A stretch of 64,000 bases of DNA from Hirudinaria manillensis (GCA_034509925.1 CM067532.1:4296142-4360141); one strand, 5' to 3'. Positions 13,040-26,100 are shown, numbered from the stretch's first letter. Notes: generated from the sequence alone by a model not told the origin. Numbers and translations: made by a program.

Positions 13040-13657
13040 TTTCTTTTAAAAAAATCTTAAAGGCCATGCAGCCTCATATTGTCTTACATTGTACAGGTGA
13101 GAATGCCTCCCGTTCGATAAATGACAGCTTATGGTCCTTTTCATGACGGTTTTTGATTTCTTTAATTTATAAAGTCTATTTTTGTACTTACTGTTTAATA
13201 GTACTGTTACCAAAATGAGCCTAGATTTACTTAGGTTTTGGTAGGCATGGACACTTAATTTCGTTTCTTGTATTTGGTTATTTCAATTTTATTGTTGAAT
13301 AATGCTTTAATCTCAAAAACGATGCTCAATCCTACAAAAACCGCTATTCCCTGTTGGTTCTCTAAGTCCAAGGACGCCATTTCAGTTTTTATCGAGAATA
13401 TCCATAAAATTGTAATAAAATGATTTGATCTCTTTTTTTTCTAAATGTTGAAGCCTACGAAAGCCGGAGCAAATTAAAAGATTTATTTCTCACAACAAAT
13501 TGTGTATTCCCAAAAATAAACGTTTCGGACAAAATACTGTAAAATATGCGTTATTATGCAATTGTATTTAAAGCCAGTGAAACAATGAATCACATAAATA
13601 AAGGCACTTTATAAAGAAGTGTTTGTGATATTTGAGCAGTGAGGAGCAACTGAAAAT

Positions 13658-16600
13658 TCACTCCAATTCAACTAGAATGTCATCTGCACTGACAGTTGCA
13701 CCGACTTTGGTATTAACCTTTTTGATCTAAAATCAGGACACAAAATGTCATTTTAATATCACCTGAAATATGTTAACCCCCATGATATTAACCTTTCCTT
13801 GAATAGCAGCTACAAGACTATTTTGCATTTTCATGGCTTCAAGGACCAACACCTCTTGACCTTCTGAAACCACACTCCCCTCCTTCACTGCAATTGATTT
13901 AACCATTCCAGACATTGGTGCAATCACTACTGTATCTTTTTTCAGAACCTTCTTCTCTGGCATGAATTTTGCAAGGTCTGCCACATGGCGTTCCAAAACA
14001 TTAACCTCAAACTGTAAATTAGCAATGCTTAATGAATTCCAAGTAACATGAATAAATGAGAAAATTAAGTAGAATTTTGCATGAAAATTTAATTAAAATT
14101 ACTTACCACTGTGCCCTGATACTGGACTTTAACATGTCCTACATCTTTCTTGATAAGCTACATCACAAACAGAAATAAAATAATTTCAACACAATTAGAA
14201 CAAAAAATATTTTTTGCAAAGGCATTAAACTCATATGTCTATGCGTTATCATTCCACGACCTGATAATTCTCGGGAGCCCCATTCATTATAAGATGAAGA
14301 ACCGCAGCTGACAACGAGAAATTGTTTTCTATGGTTATCGGCGTTCCGTTCACGTCGACCTGTAATCATCGAAAGCGGGAATGAAAGTCCGAATGAATCA
14401 GTCAACCTATTAAATCAAATGAATTTATTTACATGAAACACTTTATCTTGTAATTTAATTTTCACATCATAATCTTCATCTCCAAACTTGGTCTCAAATG
14501 TCCATTCCTTCATTTTCTTAGTTTCACTATCACTGAATAACATTTGTTAAGAATGCTCCACTAAAGTAATTTTAAACAAATGATTATCAACCTTTTCTGT
14601 GACATCATGGTGTGATACATTCATCATCATAGATGGAAGTAATACTTACTCCCATGTATGAAAGTAATCATCCTTCAACTTTATGCAGCTTGAAATAGCA
14701 ATGAGCTTTAATTTTTCATCCTCTTTCAACACTTTTCCTACAATTGATATTGAAGGTAAAGAATGTAATCACTTAAGATCCCATTTTTTTAATTAAACAA
14801 TCCAAACCTTTAAATCCCTCTGGATATACTTGAGGCAAATACTTGGTGCTTATATCTCCTTTGACAAATCTTTCTTCAGTAATAATGTCTCTTAGTAGGG
14901 GAATGTTATGCTTCAAACCTTTAATGCAAATTCTAAATCACACCGACGCCTAAGACATGATCTGAAAAGCACTGCCGGCAAACCTCTGATGACGTACGTG
15001 TCCAAAGCTTCTGCCATTGTTTTGAGAGCATCATTTCTAGTTGGTCCATATGTCACCAGCTAAAATATTACATAAAATAAAATTTTAATTTTGTCACCTG
15101 ATGTTTATCATAAAGCTACTTAATACTGACTTTACAGATCATGGAGTCATAGTATATGCTTATGTCACTGCCCTCTGTTATGCCACTGTCACAGCGTACC
15201 TTCCAAACAATTGTGCCAAATTCTTTAATTTAAAAAAAATTGGACCCAACAAAATATGCATACCCGTGGTAGATGGGTGGGTTCCACGTAACGAGACAAC
15301 CTGCCGATCGATGGGATTCCAAATGCTTTGTATGGGTCCTTTTATTCCAAAGATTTAAGTAACAAATCAAGAGTGAAAATTAAATTTGGAGCATAAATAT
15401 CTTGAAGTGCATTTATATTAAATTACATTGAATAACTGTTTAAAATACACGGACAGAGTTGTTCAATTAGTCTTAATCATTCAAGTTTCAATTAATTGCA
15501 GGTAATCAAATGCAAGGCAATAAAAAAAATGCAAAAAATGTGATCAACTATTTTAAAGTATTTTAAAGCTTAGTGTTGAAAGCTTAACTTAACTTTTTTT
15601 ATATTTTTCTTGTCTTTTGAGTGACATGTGTATCATATATTAATGTGCACATGCAGGAATTCAGCAGATTAATACTTTTTTTTAAATAAATGAAACTTAA
15701 GAAAATTTATTAATTATTATTATTATTATTAATGCTTTCATGTGAAGTCCATGGCACAAGTATTGCTGCCAACCTCTGCATACACTCTGCATTCAAATGC
15801 CCATCCATGAACTGGAATGTCCTTTTGTTCATGCAACAATTTGTGACCTAGAAAGTGGAGACATTTAACCATTGCAAATTGCTTAGTATAATTGAATTTG
15901 TAATAAACCTGGATATTGTTTAAAACCATCCTATCCTTGAAAACCACAAATTGAATATTTAAACAGTAACCTTTAGCAGATCGAATCATTTGGTGTACAA
16001 TGTCAATTCCAGTGATACACTCAGTGATTGGGTGTTCAACCTGAAGTCTTGTGTTCATTTCCAAGAAATAAAATTTTCTTTTGGAATCCACAAGGAATTC
16101 AACAGTACCTAGATTAATAGAGCATTGACAATATAGCTGTGGAGAAACAGTGCTCACAAAAACCATAGGAAAACTCCATAATTTCCTGAAAACTCACTAA
16201 TTGTAAATCCAATATTATTCAATTTTATATATTACATTATTTTATGGTTAGACCATGTAAAATATTTAGAATAGCATTTTAGGGATAACCAAGAGACATG
16301 AGCACATCCGTTTTTAGGACCATAAAATATGAAATTGTTGTTAATTACACAAATAATTGTTGTTAGTCAAACAAATAAATTTACACAATAATTTTATGCA
16401 AATAATACTGCTACAAACAATGAAAGTAAAATAAACACTTGAAATTTATAAAATTATTATTTACTGGAGGCAAAATATCGTCTGGCAGGGAGAGTGGCAG
16501 ATTGAGGACCTAAGGCTAGCAAATTATTCCCTCAGGAATATTGAAAATGAGCTCAATGAAAAATGTGGAACAAGAAACGGCCCTGGGAGGTCAAAGAAAG

Positions 16601-18760
16601 TTACAATTAGTCAGCAGAGACTCCAAAGTGAGAAAAACTTCAACAAGTAAATTTTCAGCAAATTAGAAATGAAATGGATTTAAGTGTTTATAAAAGATTT
16701 GATTTCAAATCTACTTTGTCATTAATAATAATGATAAGATAAGAGTAATTATGTGTGGTGCAAAAAGCATATCATTTATGCAGCACTCTTCACCAAGGGC
16801 ACTTGTCAGTGTGAGATGAGTTAGGAACATGACACATTACTTTAATTGCTGATAACATCGCATGCAGGAATGCCTCTCATCAGAGCTGACTCGCATGTAG
16901 CACATTTATGTATCACACCTCATAGAAGCACTTTACAGAGGTCCAACTGGGTATCAAACATGATGTGTCTGTTTCAGTGTACCACTTTACTAGTACTACC
17001 CAATCAGCCAACCAATCCAATAATTTAATAATCATCAACAATTTCAAATGAAATGATGAGAGAATTATTGAGACATAAAAATGCATACCTGCAGATGAAT
17101 AACCAACAGATTTGGCCAGCATGACTGCCTGTTCACCCATTTGCCTCCTTGTGTCTGGATCCAGAAATGTACTGAAGAAAGATTGCAGAAATTGTGATAT
17201 GGTAAATAAAACCATATAAAAAGTAACCTTGGAGCCTCTTCAATAACTTTTTGGTTTCTTCTTTGAATAGAGCATTCCCTCTCATTGAGGTAAATAGCAT
17301 TGCCATGTGAATCACAAAGAACTTGTACTTCAATGTGACGTGGATTGTCAATGTACTTTTCAATCAACATCCTGTCATCTCCATAAGTTGAAGCAGCTTC
17401 TGTCTTAGAAATCTTAAAGGAACTCCTATTTGTAATAATTTGTGGTTTTTATTTAATGAATTAATTTTTTACAAAAGCACCAAAATGACCTGCACTCCTT
17501 GTCATTCCAGGCAATCCTCAAACCTCTTCCACCACCTCCAGCTGAAGCTTTAATCATGACTGGGTAACCTGGTATTGTTTAGTAAAATCCAATTACTGTC
17601 TTTAATGTGTGCTTTAATGGACATAAATTAAGTTATCCACTATTAATATTCTGTAATATCTACACTATTAATATTCTGTAATATCTACACTATTAATATT
17701 AATAATATCTACATTGAGACCATTTCTAAAATACTGCCATTACTACACAGTTACTAAATTTGAAAAGTTTGTTCAAACCTATGTCATTTGCCACCTTCAC
17801 AGCTTCATCCTCATCTTTTACTTCACCATCATAACCAGGAATCATGTTAACTTTTGCTTTCATTGCATATCTCTTACTCTCAATTTTGTCTCCCATGGCT
17901 TTAATGGAGAAACTGGTTGGTCCAATAAACACTGAACCTGCATCCTCCTGTAGTTTATTTTATCAACAATAAATATTGAAGCTATCAGAAACAAATTTGC
18001 AACATTCGGCCTTTTGTAATTGAATTCTTACAAGCAACTTGGCAAATTTCATATTTTCAGACAAAAATCCATAGCCTGGATGAACCTAGAGGTTAAAAAA
18101 TGTTAAATAAAGTAGAAGAAAATAAACAGAAAACTTGATCAGAAAAATACCAAAGAATGTTTAAAATATAATCAATTTACTGCTTCAGCTCCTGTTTTTT
18201 TGACAACTTCCAAAATGGCATCCATGTTCAGATAACTCTGAGTAACAGGGGCAGGTCCAACACAATAGGCTTCATCAGCCATATGAACGAATTTCTTGAA
18301 TTATTCGTTTTAAGTTATTTTTGGTTTAAAATTCTTAATAAAGGCACAAAATTACAGCATTGGAGTCAACATCACTGTGAATGGCAACAGTTTTGATTCC
18401 TAAACGTCTGCATGTTTGAATAATTCGACATGCGACCTCACTACGGTTGGCAATCAAGATTTTCTTGAAAAGCTGAATCAAACACATTAAATAATGAACA
18501 ACTAATCAATCTGAAAACACCAGAACCAACCTCTTCTCCTTCTTTTGACTTGTCATTCCAATAAATGTCTTCATGGTAATTACTTGAGAATGCTCTAGAC
18601 AATCTAGTTGACGTCGGTCTAGTTAATGACTGAAACAGAAAAAGTAAAGGAAATGACAAAAGAAAGCCTCCTAAAAGTTGATAATTAAACGATGACAGAC
18701 TCTAAGAAAGTGACATCCAAGACCCGAAGACTTTCTTGATAAGTGTAGTAGCATTGTCAT
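13658..18760 (-). CDS. PCCA: Propionyl-CoA carboxylase alpha chain, mitochondrial
   Basis: Biotin-dependent subunit of the matrix enzyme converting propionyl-CoA to methylmalonyl-CoA, used in catabolism of Val, Ile, Met, Thr and odd-chain fatty acids. The gene is split into many short exons, beginning 18760-18701, 18629-18531, 18472-18356 and 18294-18181. The N-terminus is Arg/Ser-rich without acidic residues ([20 protein letters not shown]), as in a mitochondrial presequence. Domains in order are biotin carboxylase N-domain ([25 protein letters not shown]), ATP-grasp ([44 protein letters not shown]), and biotin carboxylase C-domain ([35 protein letters not shown]). The biotinyl domain has the attachment motif EAMKMQN, and the protein ends ILVELE. 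PCCA is preferred over MCCC1 because of the KFMPEK linker and the DPYKxFGxPSIGRL segment. A minus-strand AATAAA at 13487-13482 could end the transcript. Confidence 0.95.
16227..16700 (+). mobile_element. Tc1/mariner relic, copy 1 (5' part)
   Basis: Located in a PCCA intron. The left part (16227-16444) is homologous to 40546-40725, sharing AATAGCATTT, AAGAG-C-ATG, TTTATGCAAATAATACTG and AAATAAACACTTGAAAT. It is followed by a degenerate N-terminal transposase reading ([12 protein letters not shown] ... [10 protein letters not shown]), resembling the Tc1 helix-turn-helix and GRPRK linker. There is no catalytic core here. Orientation is opposite to the host gene. Confidence 0.65.
17639..17712. 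repeat. 25-bp minisatellite, about three units
   Basis: Units of 25 bp begin at 17639, 17664 and 17689. The first two are identical. The third changes CTG to AAT in its middle and is one base shorter. It lies in a PCCA intron upstream of the exon at 17.75-17.94 kb, and no function is apparent. Confidence 0.9.
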
Positions 18761-20299
18761 CCGAATTTTCCTGCTCTGTCCACCGCCAACGAAATGCAGC
18801 AATGAAGTTGAACTCCACAACTCAAACTTTAACTTTGACCTCTTAATCTCTCCGTCCTTGACATCAGCAAAAAATCTAATATAAATTAAGAAATGATTAA
18901 TTTATAGTTAGGCACGGTTATTATTTAGAGATATGCTTAAATGTAACAATAAAATTTCATGTGATTTCATTCAACGTGATTGAGCTCTTGAAAAGACATC
19001 TTGATTTTGAGCAAAGACAAATGACATTGTAGGGCAGTTATTAATTTGTTTATGACTAGCTTACTTGATAATTCCTCTCGACTATCAATGCAATATTTTG
19101 CGATGTTTTGCGCATTTCACTCATTTCCCAGGTTCTTTTTAACATGATTAGTTGATAAACGACTTAAGCTTATTATGTCTATGGATTTGTGAAATAGAAT
19201 CAAATAAGTTTTATGTAGAAATTAATAAGATCTGCACTCATTGACATAACATCGATTCTATTCTTAGATGGTATTCTGAAATTTGGAGATGGGTAAAAAT
19301 GTTTTAAATAATTGTCAATAATTTTTTTGTATAGTTAATAATTCTATCTATAAACAATTTCGTTTAATTTTGGTGCGACTTATGCACGGCCTCCATATGT
19401 CAAATTTGCATAATTGTCGGGGCATTATCCCCGGGAGTCTGTGACTGGGAACACCGAAAGGGTTGAGAGTATGATGGATATGTTGGATTATATTTTAAAT
19501 CCATTAATTAAAACTGGAACTCACACTTATTTTAAATAATACGATACAAACGATGGTATTTTGGACCACCTCCGCCTTATAGCTGTTGACTATTGTAATC
19601 CATACAATCGTCCGTGCGGCGATGTGTTTAAACGATTTAATTTAACACTTCTTTACAAACTCTACGTAGGAGGATTTGGATGTCCAGCACGTCCTCCGTC
19701 AAAAGTGCTTTTGTAAACTTTTATGCCATTGATGTTGACGGGGAAAGACTGCAGTGATATTTGCAATTGTAAAATGCTGATGAATGCTAACAGCGATGGT
19801 TGTGAATGGCGAAAATTTGGGTGTTTTGCTTTTCAGAAAAGTAGTGAGAATATTGTTCTTTTGATCCCATATCTATCTAAAACATCAACTGAGTAGCGGG
19901 AGTACTCGGAACCTTCGCGCAAAAATAAAAACTTCCTGAGATGACCCGAGGTTCATGCATATTCGACGAACTTTTGATTGACAGCAAGAGCACTTTCCGC
20001 ACTCCTCAAATTAATTTTTTTAAATTATTTTTGTGGCTATTTTGTTTATTATAAAATAGTTTTATTCGAATTAAATCTTTAAAAATTTAATTTAAGGTCA
20101 AATTAATTTTTAGTTACATTTAACTTTATAAGACTTTAAAAAATTTAAGCAATAATGCTTATCTCGAGCAATAAGTAATCCAAGTCATGCCACACTAGTT
20201 ATAAAAAGCGCGTAATCATTCGACAAACTGCCTCTACGCAAACTGTTTATTTACAAGGAACTGACAGAACCGTCCGTTCCCGTTGCGGTGTTGCGGTAC
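18761..20299. other. Intergenic interval, divergent promoters, repeat copy
   Basis: Separates PCCA (minus) from the small coiled-coil gene (plus), so both promoters should be here. It includes an hAT-associated repeat at 19673-19865. No ORF with coding character was seen. Confidence 0.6.
19673..19865. repeat. Dispersed repeat related to the 52.4-kb hAT element
   Basis: Shares a diverged stretch of about 190 bp with 52420-52640, in the same order: GGATGTCCA-CA-GTC, CGTCAAAAGTGCTT, ATGTTGACGGGGAA, TGATATTTGC and ACAG-GAT. At the second site the block is followed by hAT transposase sequence. Here it is not, so this is either a non-autonomous or a broken copy. Confidence 0.75.
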
Positions 20300-20758
20300 A
20301 TGGTCTTGTGGGTTGCTGCCGCATCTCGTAACAAATGTGCGTCTACATTCATTTTATATTTACATGGAATCTAAATGAAGCGGTGAGAACTAATCCCGGT
20401 ATTTTTTAGGTCGGCGGAACCAAGTTCCGCTCCATCCCAGAAAACGGAGTGTGTTTTCGAAAAGTGTAAGTGCTGATTGTCTGTGATGGCCTAGCTAGCA
20501 TAATAAGTTATGTGAAATGTTATTTTCAGCCACTCCCTCTGACGATGTCTTCCAGAAATACAAACTAGCACTTCTAGAACAGGAAAACAACAGAGGTGAG
20601 TTTCCAGAAAATCAGGCATGCCCTGTCATTTATAATAAAATAAATACCTTTCAGAAATGCATAAACAACGCCTGAGAAACTTGAAGGAGCAACTTAAACT
20701 GCTGGGTGCTGATGACTGGAAGTTCACATCCTGTGATAAGCTTATCGGTCTGATATAG
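20300..20758 (+). CDS. Small coiled-coil protein, unrecognised
   Basis: The conserved-looking part has three exons (20410 to about 20465, about 20529-20595, 20656-20758). It ends in a highly charged helix (YKLALLEQENN, KEQLKLLG) and the tail ADDWKF...KLIGLI before a TAG. Phases are compatible through GTAAGT and GTGAGT donors. The first exon is uncertain. ATG at 20300 with a 102-nt intron (donor GTGGGT at 20308) gives M-V-L-S-A-E-P, while a second ATG just upstream of 20410 would need a 27-nt intron, far shorter than any other here. The product is about 77-80 residues, with no signal peptide or membrane segment. I do not recognise the family. The splice-consistent frame and helix pattern argue it is real. 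Confidence 0.6.
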
Positions 20759-21037
20759 CGGAAACTTAATTGCCACTTGACATTTTAAATTGTTTCCCAA
20801 ACTGCATTGAGTTTCACAAAATTCCAGCACAAATGTCATTTTATGTCATTATTAAAAAGTCTATAATCAGCTTAACTTGGTCATTTGCTTATATTTTGGT
20901 CTGAATCGTTACATTTAAAAAAAAAGTGCAGACATGATGTGCAAATCAAGAGAAATATACAAGACCAGTAAATTTGTTTAAATTGAAAATATTTACAAAA
21001 TTTGTCAAGCAAGTGCTGAGGATACACCCTTAACACT

Positions 21038-23116
21038 TCAGACATGGAGATTGTTTACATAGTGCAAAAGAACCTTTGGCAGAGGCAGACTAGGGCAGTA
21101 CTTGAATAACTTCCAAGATAAGGCGCTACCTACTGATATTCTGCATAATTGCTTCAGGGTTCTTGGATTGGTAGACATTTTGGTCAGAAGATCTCTCATG
21201 ACATCATCCCCAGGAGAACTTGCCATGTCTAAAGATGCCCCCAAGTGTGATGAGAATAGGTTGTAGTTTTGTTGATTCAATGTATGGGAAAAAATTTCTA
21301 GAATCTCCATAACATGACTAGGTGAGGATGTTGGACTTGTGAGAATAATGTTGAGAATTTGCAGAGTAGAAGGAAGATTAGGACCATGAACGTGCTGAGG
21401 CTGCAGCAAGTTGATAGTGCTATTGACATCAAATCCTCCTTGTATTAGCTTAATCAACATAATTTTTATGTTTGGAAAAATTATTTCTTCTCTCAGTCCA
21501 AGAGTGCAAAACATCAAGACTTCCCGGAAATATGTCGTGGTGATGTGACCATCATTCCTTTGCAACTTGTAGGACATCTGGTCGTTAGGGTCTAGGTCGT
21601 GTTTGATAAAATGCTGTAGAACACTTATTAGAAATGAAAAAACTGTCTTGCAGAATGGAGTTACTGCTGTGGTGTTGGTAGACAGCCAATGATGACTTGT
21701 GTGGAGAAGGTGAAGATACATTGTGAAGCCCAAAGCATCCCTAGCATTCATGTTGCAATGAGATTTAGCTAGAATGAATATTAACTGTTTGAGTGCAGTT
21801 TTGACAACAACAAACATAGCGGGCTGAAGTGACTGAAAGATGTGAACTGCATAAAACAGGGGCGATAAACATTTAGCTGCAGACTTTGCTCCTGGATCAG
21901 CTCCATGAGACAATAGGATTTCCACCACTTTATAAATCTCTTGCAGAATGGATTTCAAACGCCTCACTTGTCCATGTTGGCTAACATACAACTGTCTGGC
22001 ACAATTATCAACCAAGACAACATGCAGTGACGTCTCTCCAAGATGATTTAATATGTTTGGGTTTGCACCAGACTGTAGAAGAAGCTTGATGGACTCAATA
22101 ACTTCCCTATCATAGAGAGCCTGGATAGTACTCCTGACTGTTCTTCCCACACATTTCAAAAGTATGTACAGAGCTGTATTGCCATCTTTATCCCTCATGT
22201 TGATGTGATTCCTAAACCCATGTTCAAGAGCAAACTTTGTTGCTTTCACTAGCCCCAGATTGACTTTGCGTTTATAGAGTTCATGAAGAGTGGAGCCATT
22301 ATTTGTCAAAAATACTGTGTCTTTGATCTGAGCACCATTGTTCATCAGAAAAGTAGCATTTTCTGCATCTATTACTAGGCTTATTTGAAGTGGTGTCTTG
22401 CCCTCAGTATTTTTCTGGAGCATCTGTTCAGAATAGTTTTGCATTAGATATTTAGCACACTCCAAGGCTCCCATTTTGCAAGCCTCATGGAGTAGAAATT
22501 CAGTTTTGACCTGACATTTGGAATTTTCATGATTTATGAGCAAAGGAAGCAAGTTTTGATGGTCCCCTGATAAGATACAAGTCATGGGTGTGTACACAGG
22601 CTGATAAGCCAGACAGTAAATTTTGTCTGGATAAGTACGGAGTTTGTGTTCCCCTGGATAACATACGGTGCACTCTAAGTCAGCCTTGGCCCCAAAAGTC
22701 AGAAGCATCTGAACAATATCCACATGCCCAAGGCTGCATGCCAAGTGAAGTGGTAAACTACATATACCAGAATTAATGTCAGAGCCTTTCTTTACCAATA
22801 ATTTGACAAGAGATATATGATTCTTTATAATTGAGCACTGGAGGAATGTGTATCCTTCCCAGTTAACCAGGTTAAAAAAATTCTGAGCACTATTTCTGCA
22901 GTTTTCATCAATAATTCTTTTAATTTCTTCAGTATCTAGAACTGAGAGTTCTTTGCACCTATTTATTATGTCAAACACTCTTGTAGCATTATTTCTGGTG
23001 ACCTCATTGACAAAAGATAGTGGAACTAATCTATGTGCTTTATGTGGTCTCAGACTTTCTGGTGCTTTCTGCATCCTGAAAACTAATTTAATGAACATTG
23101 ATAATTTTTCCTTCAA
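21038..23116 (-). CDS. Ankyrin-repeat and SOCS-box protein
   Basis: Intronless 692-residue ORF. ASB-family proteins are substrate receptors of Cullin-5/Elongin B-C ubiquitin ligases. Ankyrin repeats run from about residue 80 to 420, for example LPLHLACSLGHVDIVQMLL, LLHEACKMGALECAKYLM, GNTALYILLK and LLLQSGANPNILNHLGETSL. A long divergent helical region follows. The last 45 residues form a SOCS box: LKQLCRISVGSAL matches the Elongin-BC box, and LPLPKVLLHYV matches its conserved LPLP end. The substrate cannot be deduced. The ATG at 23116 is the first in frame, and 5' untranslated exons could lie upstream. Intron absence contrasts with its neighbours and could reflect retroposition. Confidence 0.85.
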   Translation of the reverse strand: MKEKLSMFIKLVFRMQKAPESLRPHKAHRLVPLSFVNEVTRNNATRVFDIINRCKELSVLDTEEIKRIIDENCRNSAQNFFNLVNWEGYTFLQCSIIKNHISLVKLLVKKGSDINSGICSLPLHLACSLGHVDIVQMLLTFGAKADLECTVCYPGEHKLRTYPDKIYCLAYQPVYTPMTCILSGDHQNLLPLLINHENSKCQVKTEFLLHEACKMGALECAKYLMQNYSEQMLQKNTEGKTPLQISLVIDAENATFLMNNGAQIKDTVFLTNNGSTLHELYKRKVNLGLVKATKFALEHGFRNHINMRDKDGNTALYILLKCVGRTVRSTIQALYDREVIESIKLLLQSGANPNILNHLGETSLHVVLVDNCARQLYVSQHGQVRRLKSILQEIYKVVEILLSHGADPGAKSAAKCLSPLFYAVHIFQSLQPAMFVVVKTALKQLIFILAKSHCNMNARDALGFTMYLHLLHTSHHWLSTNTTAVTPFCKTVFSFLISVLQHFIKHDLDPNDQMSYKLQRNDGHITTTYFREVLMFCTLGLREEIIFPNIKIMLIKLIQGGFDVNSTINLLQPQHVHGPNLPSTLQILNIILTSPTSSPSHVMEILEIFSHTLNQQNYNLFSSHLGASLDMASSPGDDVMRDLLTKMSTNPRTLKQLCRISVGSALSWKLFKYCPSLPLPKVLLHYVNNLHV

Positions 23117-26100
23117 TTTATCAAAGCTATATTATTAAAATTGTTCTAGATGCTTCAACTTTGCACAATTACATCCACATTCTACTTCAAGCTATAGAAC
23201 TATGTCCTAATTTCAATATATGGTTCAGAAATCTTCTCACATGAATCTTAGCCTTTTGAATGTAAACATGGCATTTAATGCCATGAAGTTATCGGCGACA
23301 TGTTAGCATAACAAATCCAGTTATGATATCATTAAAAACAAGTTCATAACTATCACATCCTTGGCATCTTATTTGCAACTTGATCAAATTAAGCTCAAAA
23401 ACTTAACTTCCAAATACAGAGAGAACAATATCTACATGGGCAATATTTCACTGAACTTGCTTACCAAGTTAGCTCCCTTATTATTTTTGAGTCGCACCTT
23501 AATATTCATAGATTCATATCAGTCAGCTCCGCTAATGCTTTATTTAATGGTGAAATAGGATCAATTCTTCCAGAAAAAATGTGAACATCTACCTTTTCTT
23601 TCGGTATCAGACTAGATCGAAATGTGCTGTTGGTTCATGATTATGGAAAGTGAATTCCTTTTCCTTAAAATCATGAAACGACTAAAATTATTTAAAGTTT
23701 CAAGTTGTTTTAAATGCACCAACCAATTATAAGATAAGCCACATTAATTAATAAACACTAATATATTAATCCTAAGTAACAGCACACTCTATTTACTGTC
23801 CAGACTCTCAATGGAGCAACGCGACGCCTTACGACAAAATAGCTTGATGTTTCTCGTGCAAGTAAAAGATGTCAGTGAAGCTGGAAAATATTTTGGAACG
23901 GGTGCTTCAAAAATTAATTAGAACTTATAACTTCACAATCTTGTGAACAAATTGGCTAAAGGGCTTACCGGATGATTTCCATATATTCTGTTCCTGGGGG
24001 AGGAGCTACATAAGTGGAGCTAAGGTTTCTGGTAAATTTTTGTTAAGACTTCACCCATCACGTTGGAAGCACGGATTCGGACTCCGTTGTGGGAGTACGA
24101 CCCAAATCATAAAATTATGAAACGGAAATGAATCAATATCAAACACATATTTCAAAGATGCTGACGTGGTACTCTAGGTATATGCGGTTGGCTGCATAGT
24201 TGGGCAGGTATTTGTAACTGGATGCACAGAAACAAGCATCTACTTTTAATATGCCTAACTTCTTTCAAATTCGAGGCAGATATTGCTCTAAATATCAATA
24301 CTTTTTTCATTGTTTGATACATATATAAGTTATTCCAATTAAATTTAAATAAATGGAGCTACTGTTTTTGGAAGGATATCTATATGTGTTCCCACAGTGT
24401 ATCCGTTAACAAATTTACGGGGGAAAACAATAAGCCGCGACCAGTGCCGAAGAAATCAGTCTCTATTGATTAGAAGCAAAAATTCAAGCAATCATCAAAC
24501 CGAATGGAGTTTACCCTCACCCCAAAGACGGGGAAGACAGATTTAATCTTTTAAGTTAATATTTAACAAATATTTTACGTTGGGCTCCGCTAAATATTCT
24601 TGTCGATTATCTAAGTTCCAATGTAAGGCTCCCTCTAAAATGTCCTAAATCAAACATTCTCAATCTATTCCTTGCTTATGGACTCACAGTTCCTGCTGTA
24701 ATTCTGTTGGGACCTACAGTTTCAAACTCCTCTTAATACAGACAGACTAATGAACGCGATCTCATTACTAAAATTCAGCATTTTTCTGGATGAAAAAGCG
24801 TGAATCGGAGATCTGGAATTCTTTAACAATGTTTGTGAGTTTATTCAATTCAAAACTAAAATGAATTTCTTGTAATTTTGATAAAAGTTTGATAAAGTTA
24901 TGACTTTAATAATTCAGCAAGATTTTAATTCACCAATCTTCTCTGCGGCGCGAGCCTAGTGGTGAGTCACGCAACAGTTTATTGTTGCTTACTTCTTTTA
25001 TTCGTGCGACTGGACCAGATTTCTTTCCTGTTATCGCAGTTGTGCCGTCAACGAACCCATGGGATACAAAAAAAAACTGCATCGTAATGCAAACTCTGAG
25101 CTTTCTTTGTTGAATGTTCCTCGCTGACAGTGAAGGTAAAGGAAGCCTTTACATGAATGATACGTTAAGTTCTTTTGATGAGATAGGACATTTCCACTGA
25201 ACTGGTCTTAGATAGAATAGGGTTGGTGCAAATAAAGTAAATGGACAATTGGTAGAATTATGCCAAAAACCTTTTTCAAGAATTGTAACTCCGGCAACGA
25301 CAAACAATGTCCCCGTGATTTCACTCTCCCCAATGTTGTTTTAAAATGTAATCATGAGCGGAACATGCAATATTGAAGAAGAAATGGTGGTTACACTTTT
25401 AAAAAGAAATACTGGAAACAATGGCTTACCAAGGGAGAGCGATGAATTCCGTAAAAATCTGAAATTTGACGCTGTTTTTAGTGCTTGCAGTTTAACCATG
25501 TCAATATTACGTTAATACATTACATAAGCATTATAACAAAGCGACAGTCTTCGACATTAATCATAATAGCCACGATCTAAAGTTAGATCTTTAATTGTAA
25601 TCCTATGAAAACAAACATTTTAAGGGCTTTCCAAAATTTTGAAGATCATAGTGGCATCGAGATATAATCTGTAAAGGGAGCGCAAATAAAAAAATAGTTG
25701 GTGCGCAACTGGCTGAAAACTAAAGAAGATGGAAATATCCATTAGTAGTCTTCAACATTTTAATTCATTTTGATTTGGCATTTAGAGTATGCATGATGCC
25801 TCAACTTATTTAAGAACCGATTTAGAGAGTATTTTACAAGAGTTCAGAAATCAGAAAATGAAAATTCAACATTTTTTTATGCAGCCGCCTTTGCCAATAT
25901 GGTTCTTAAGCATCCGGCCCAGTTGCCATGTCCTTTGTGGCAATGGACACACTAAAGAAAGTAATTGTCCACTCCTGATATATATGTAGTCTCATATGAG
26001 ACTGAGAATGGAATGGGTTAAATAAATTTTAGAAGATTGAACATTCTCGTAATCGTAGTTCGACCAAATGTAAACATTAACACACAATGCTAGCAAAAAC

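Noticed and set aside
15101-15358. Plus-strand ORF of 85 codons in the PCCA region
   Set aside because: It is antisense to two PCCA exons ([14 protein letters not shown] and [13 protein letters not shown]).
20385-20410. A 27-nt intron in the small coiled-coil gene as a firm call
   Set aside because: The shortest other introns here are about 57 nt, and a start with a 102-nt intron fits equally well. Kept only as an open question.
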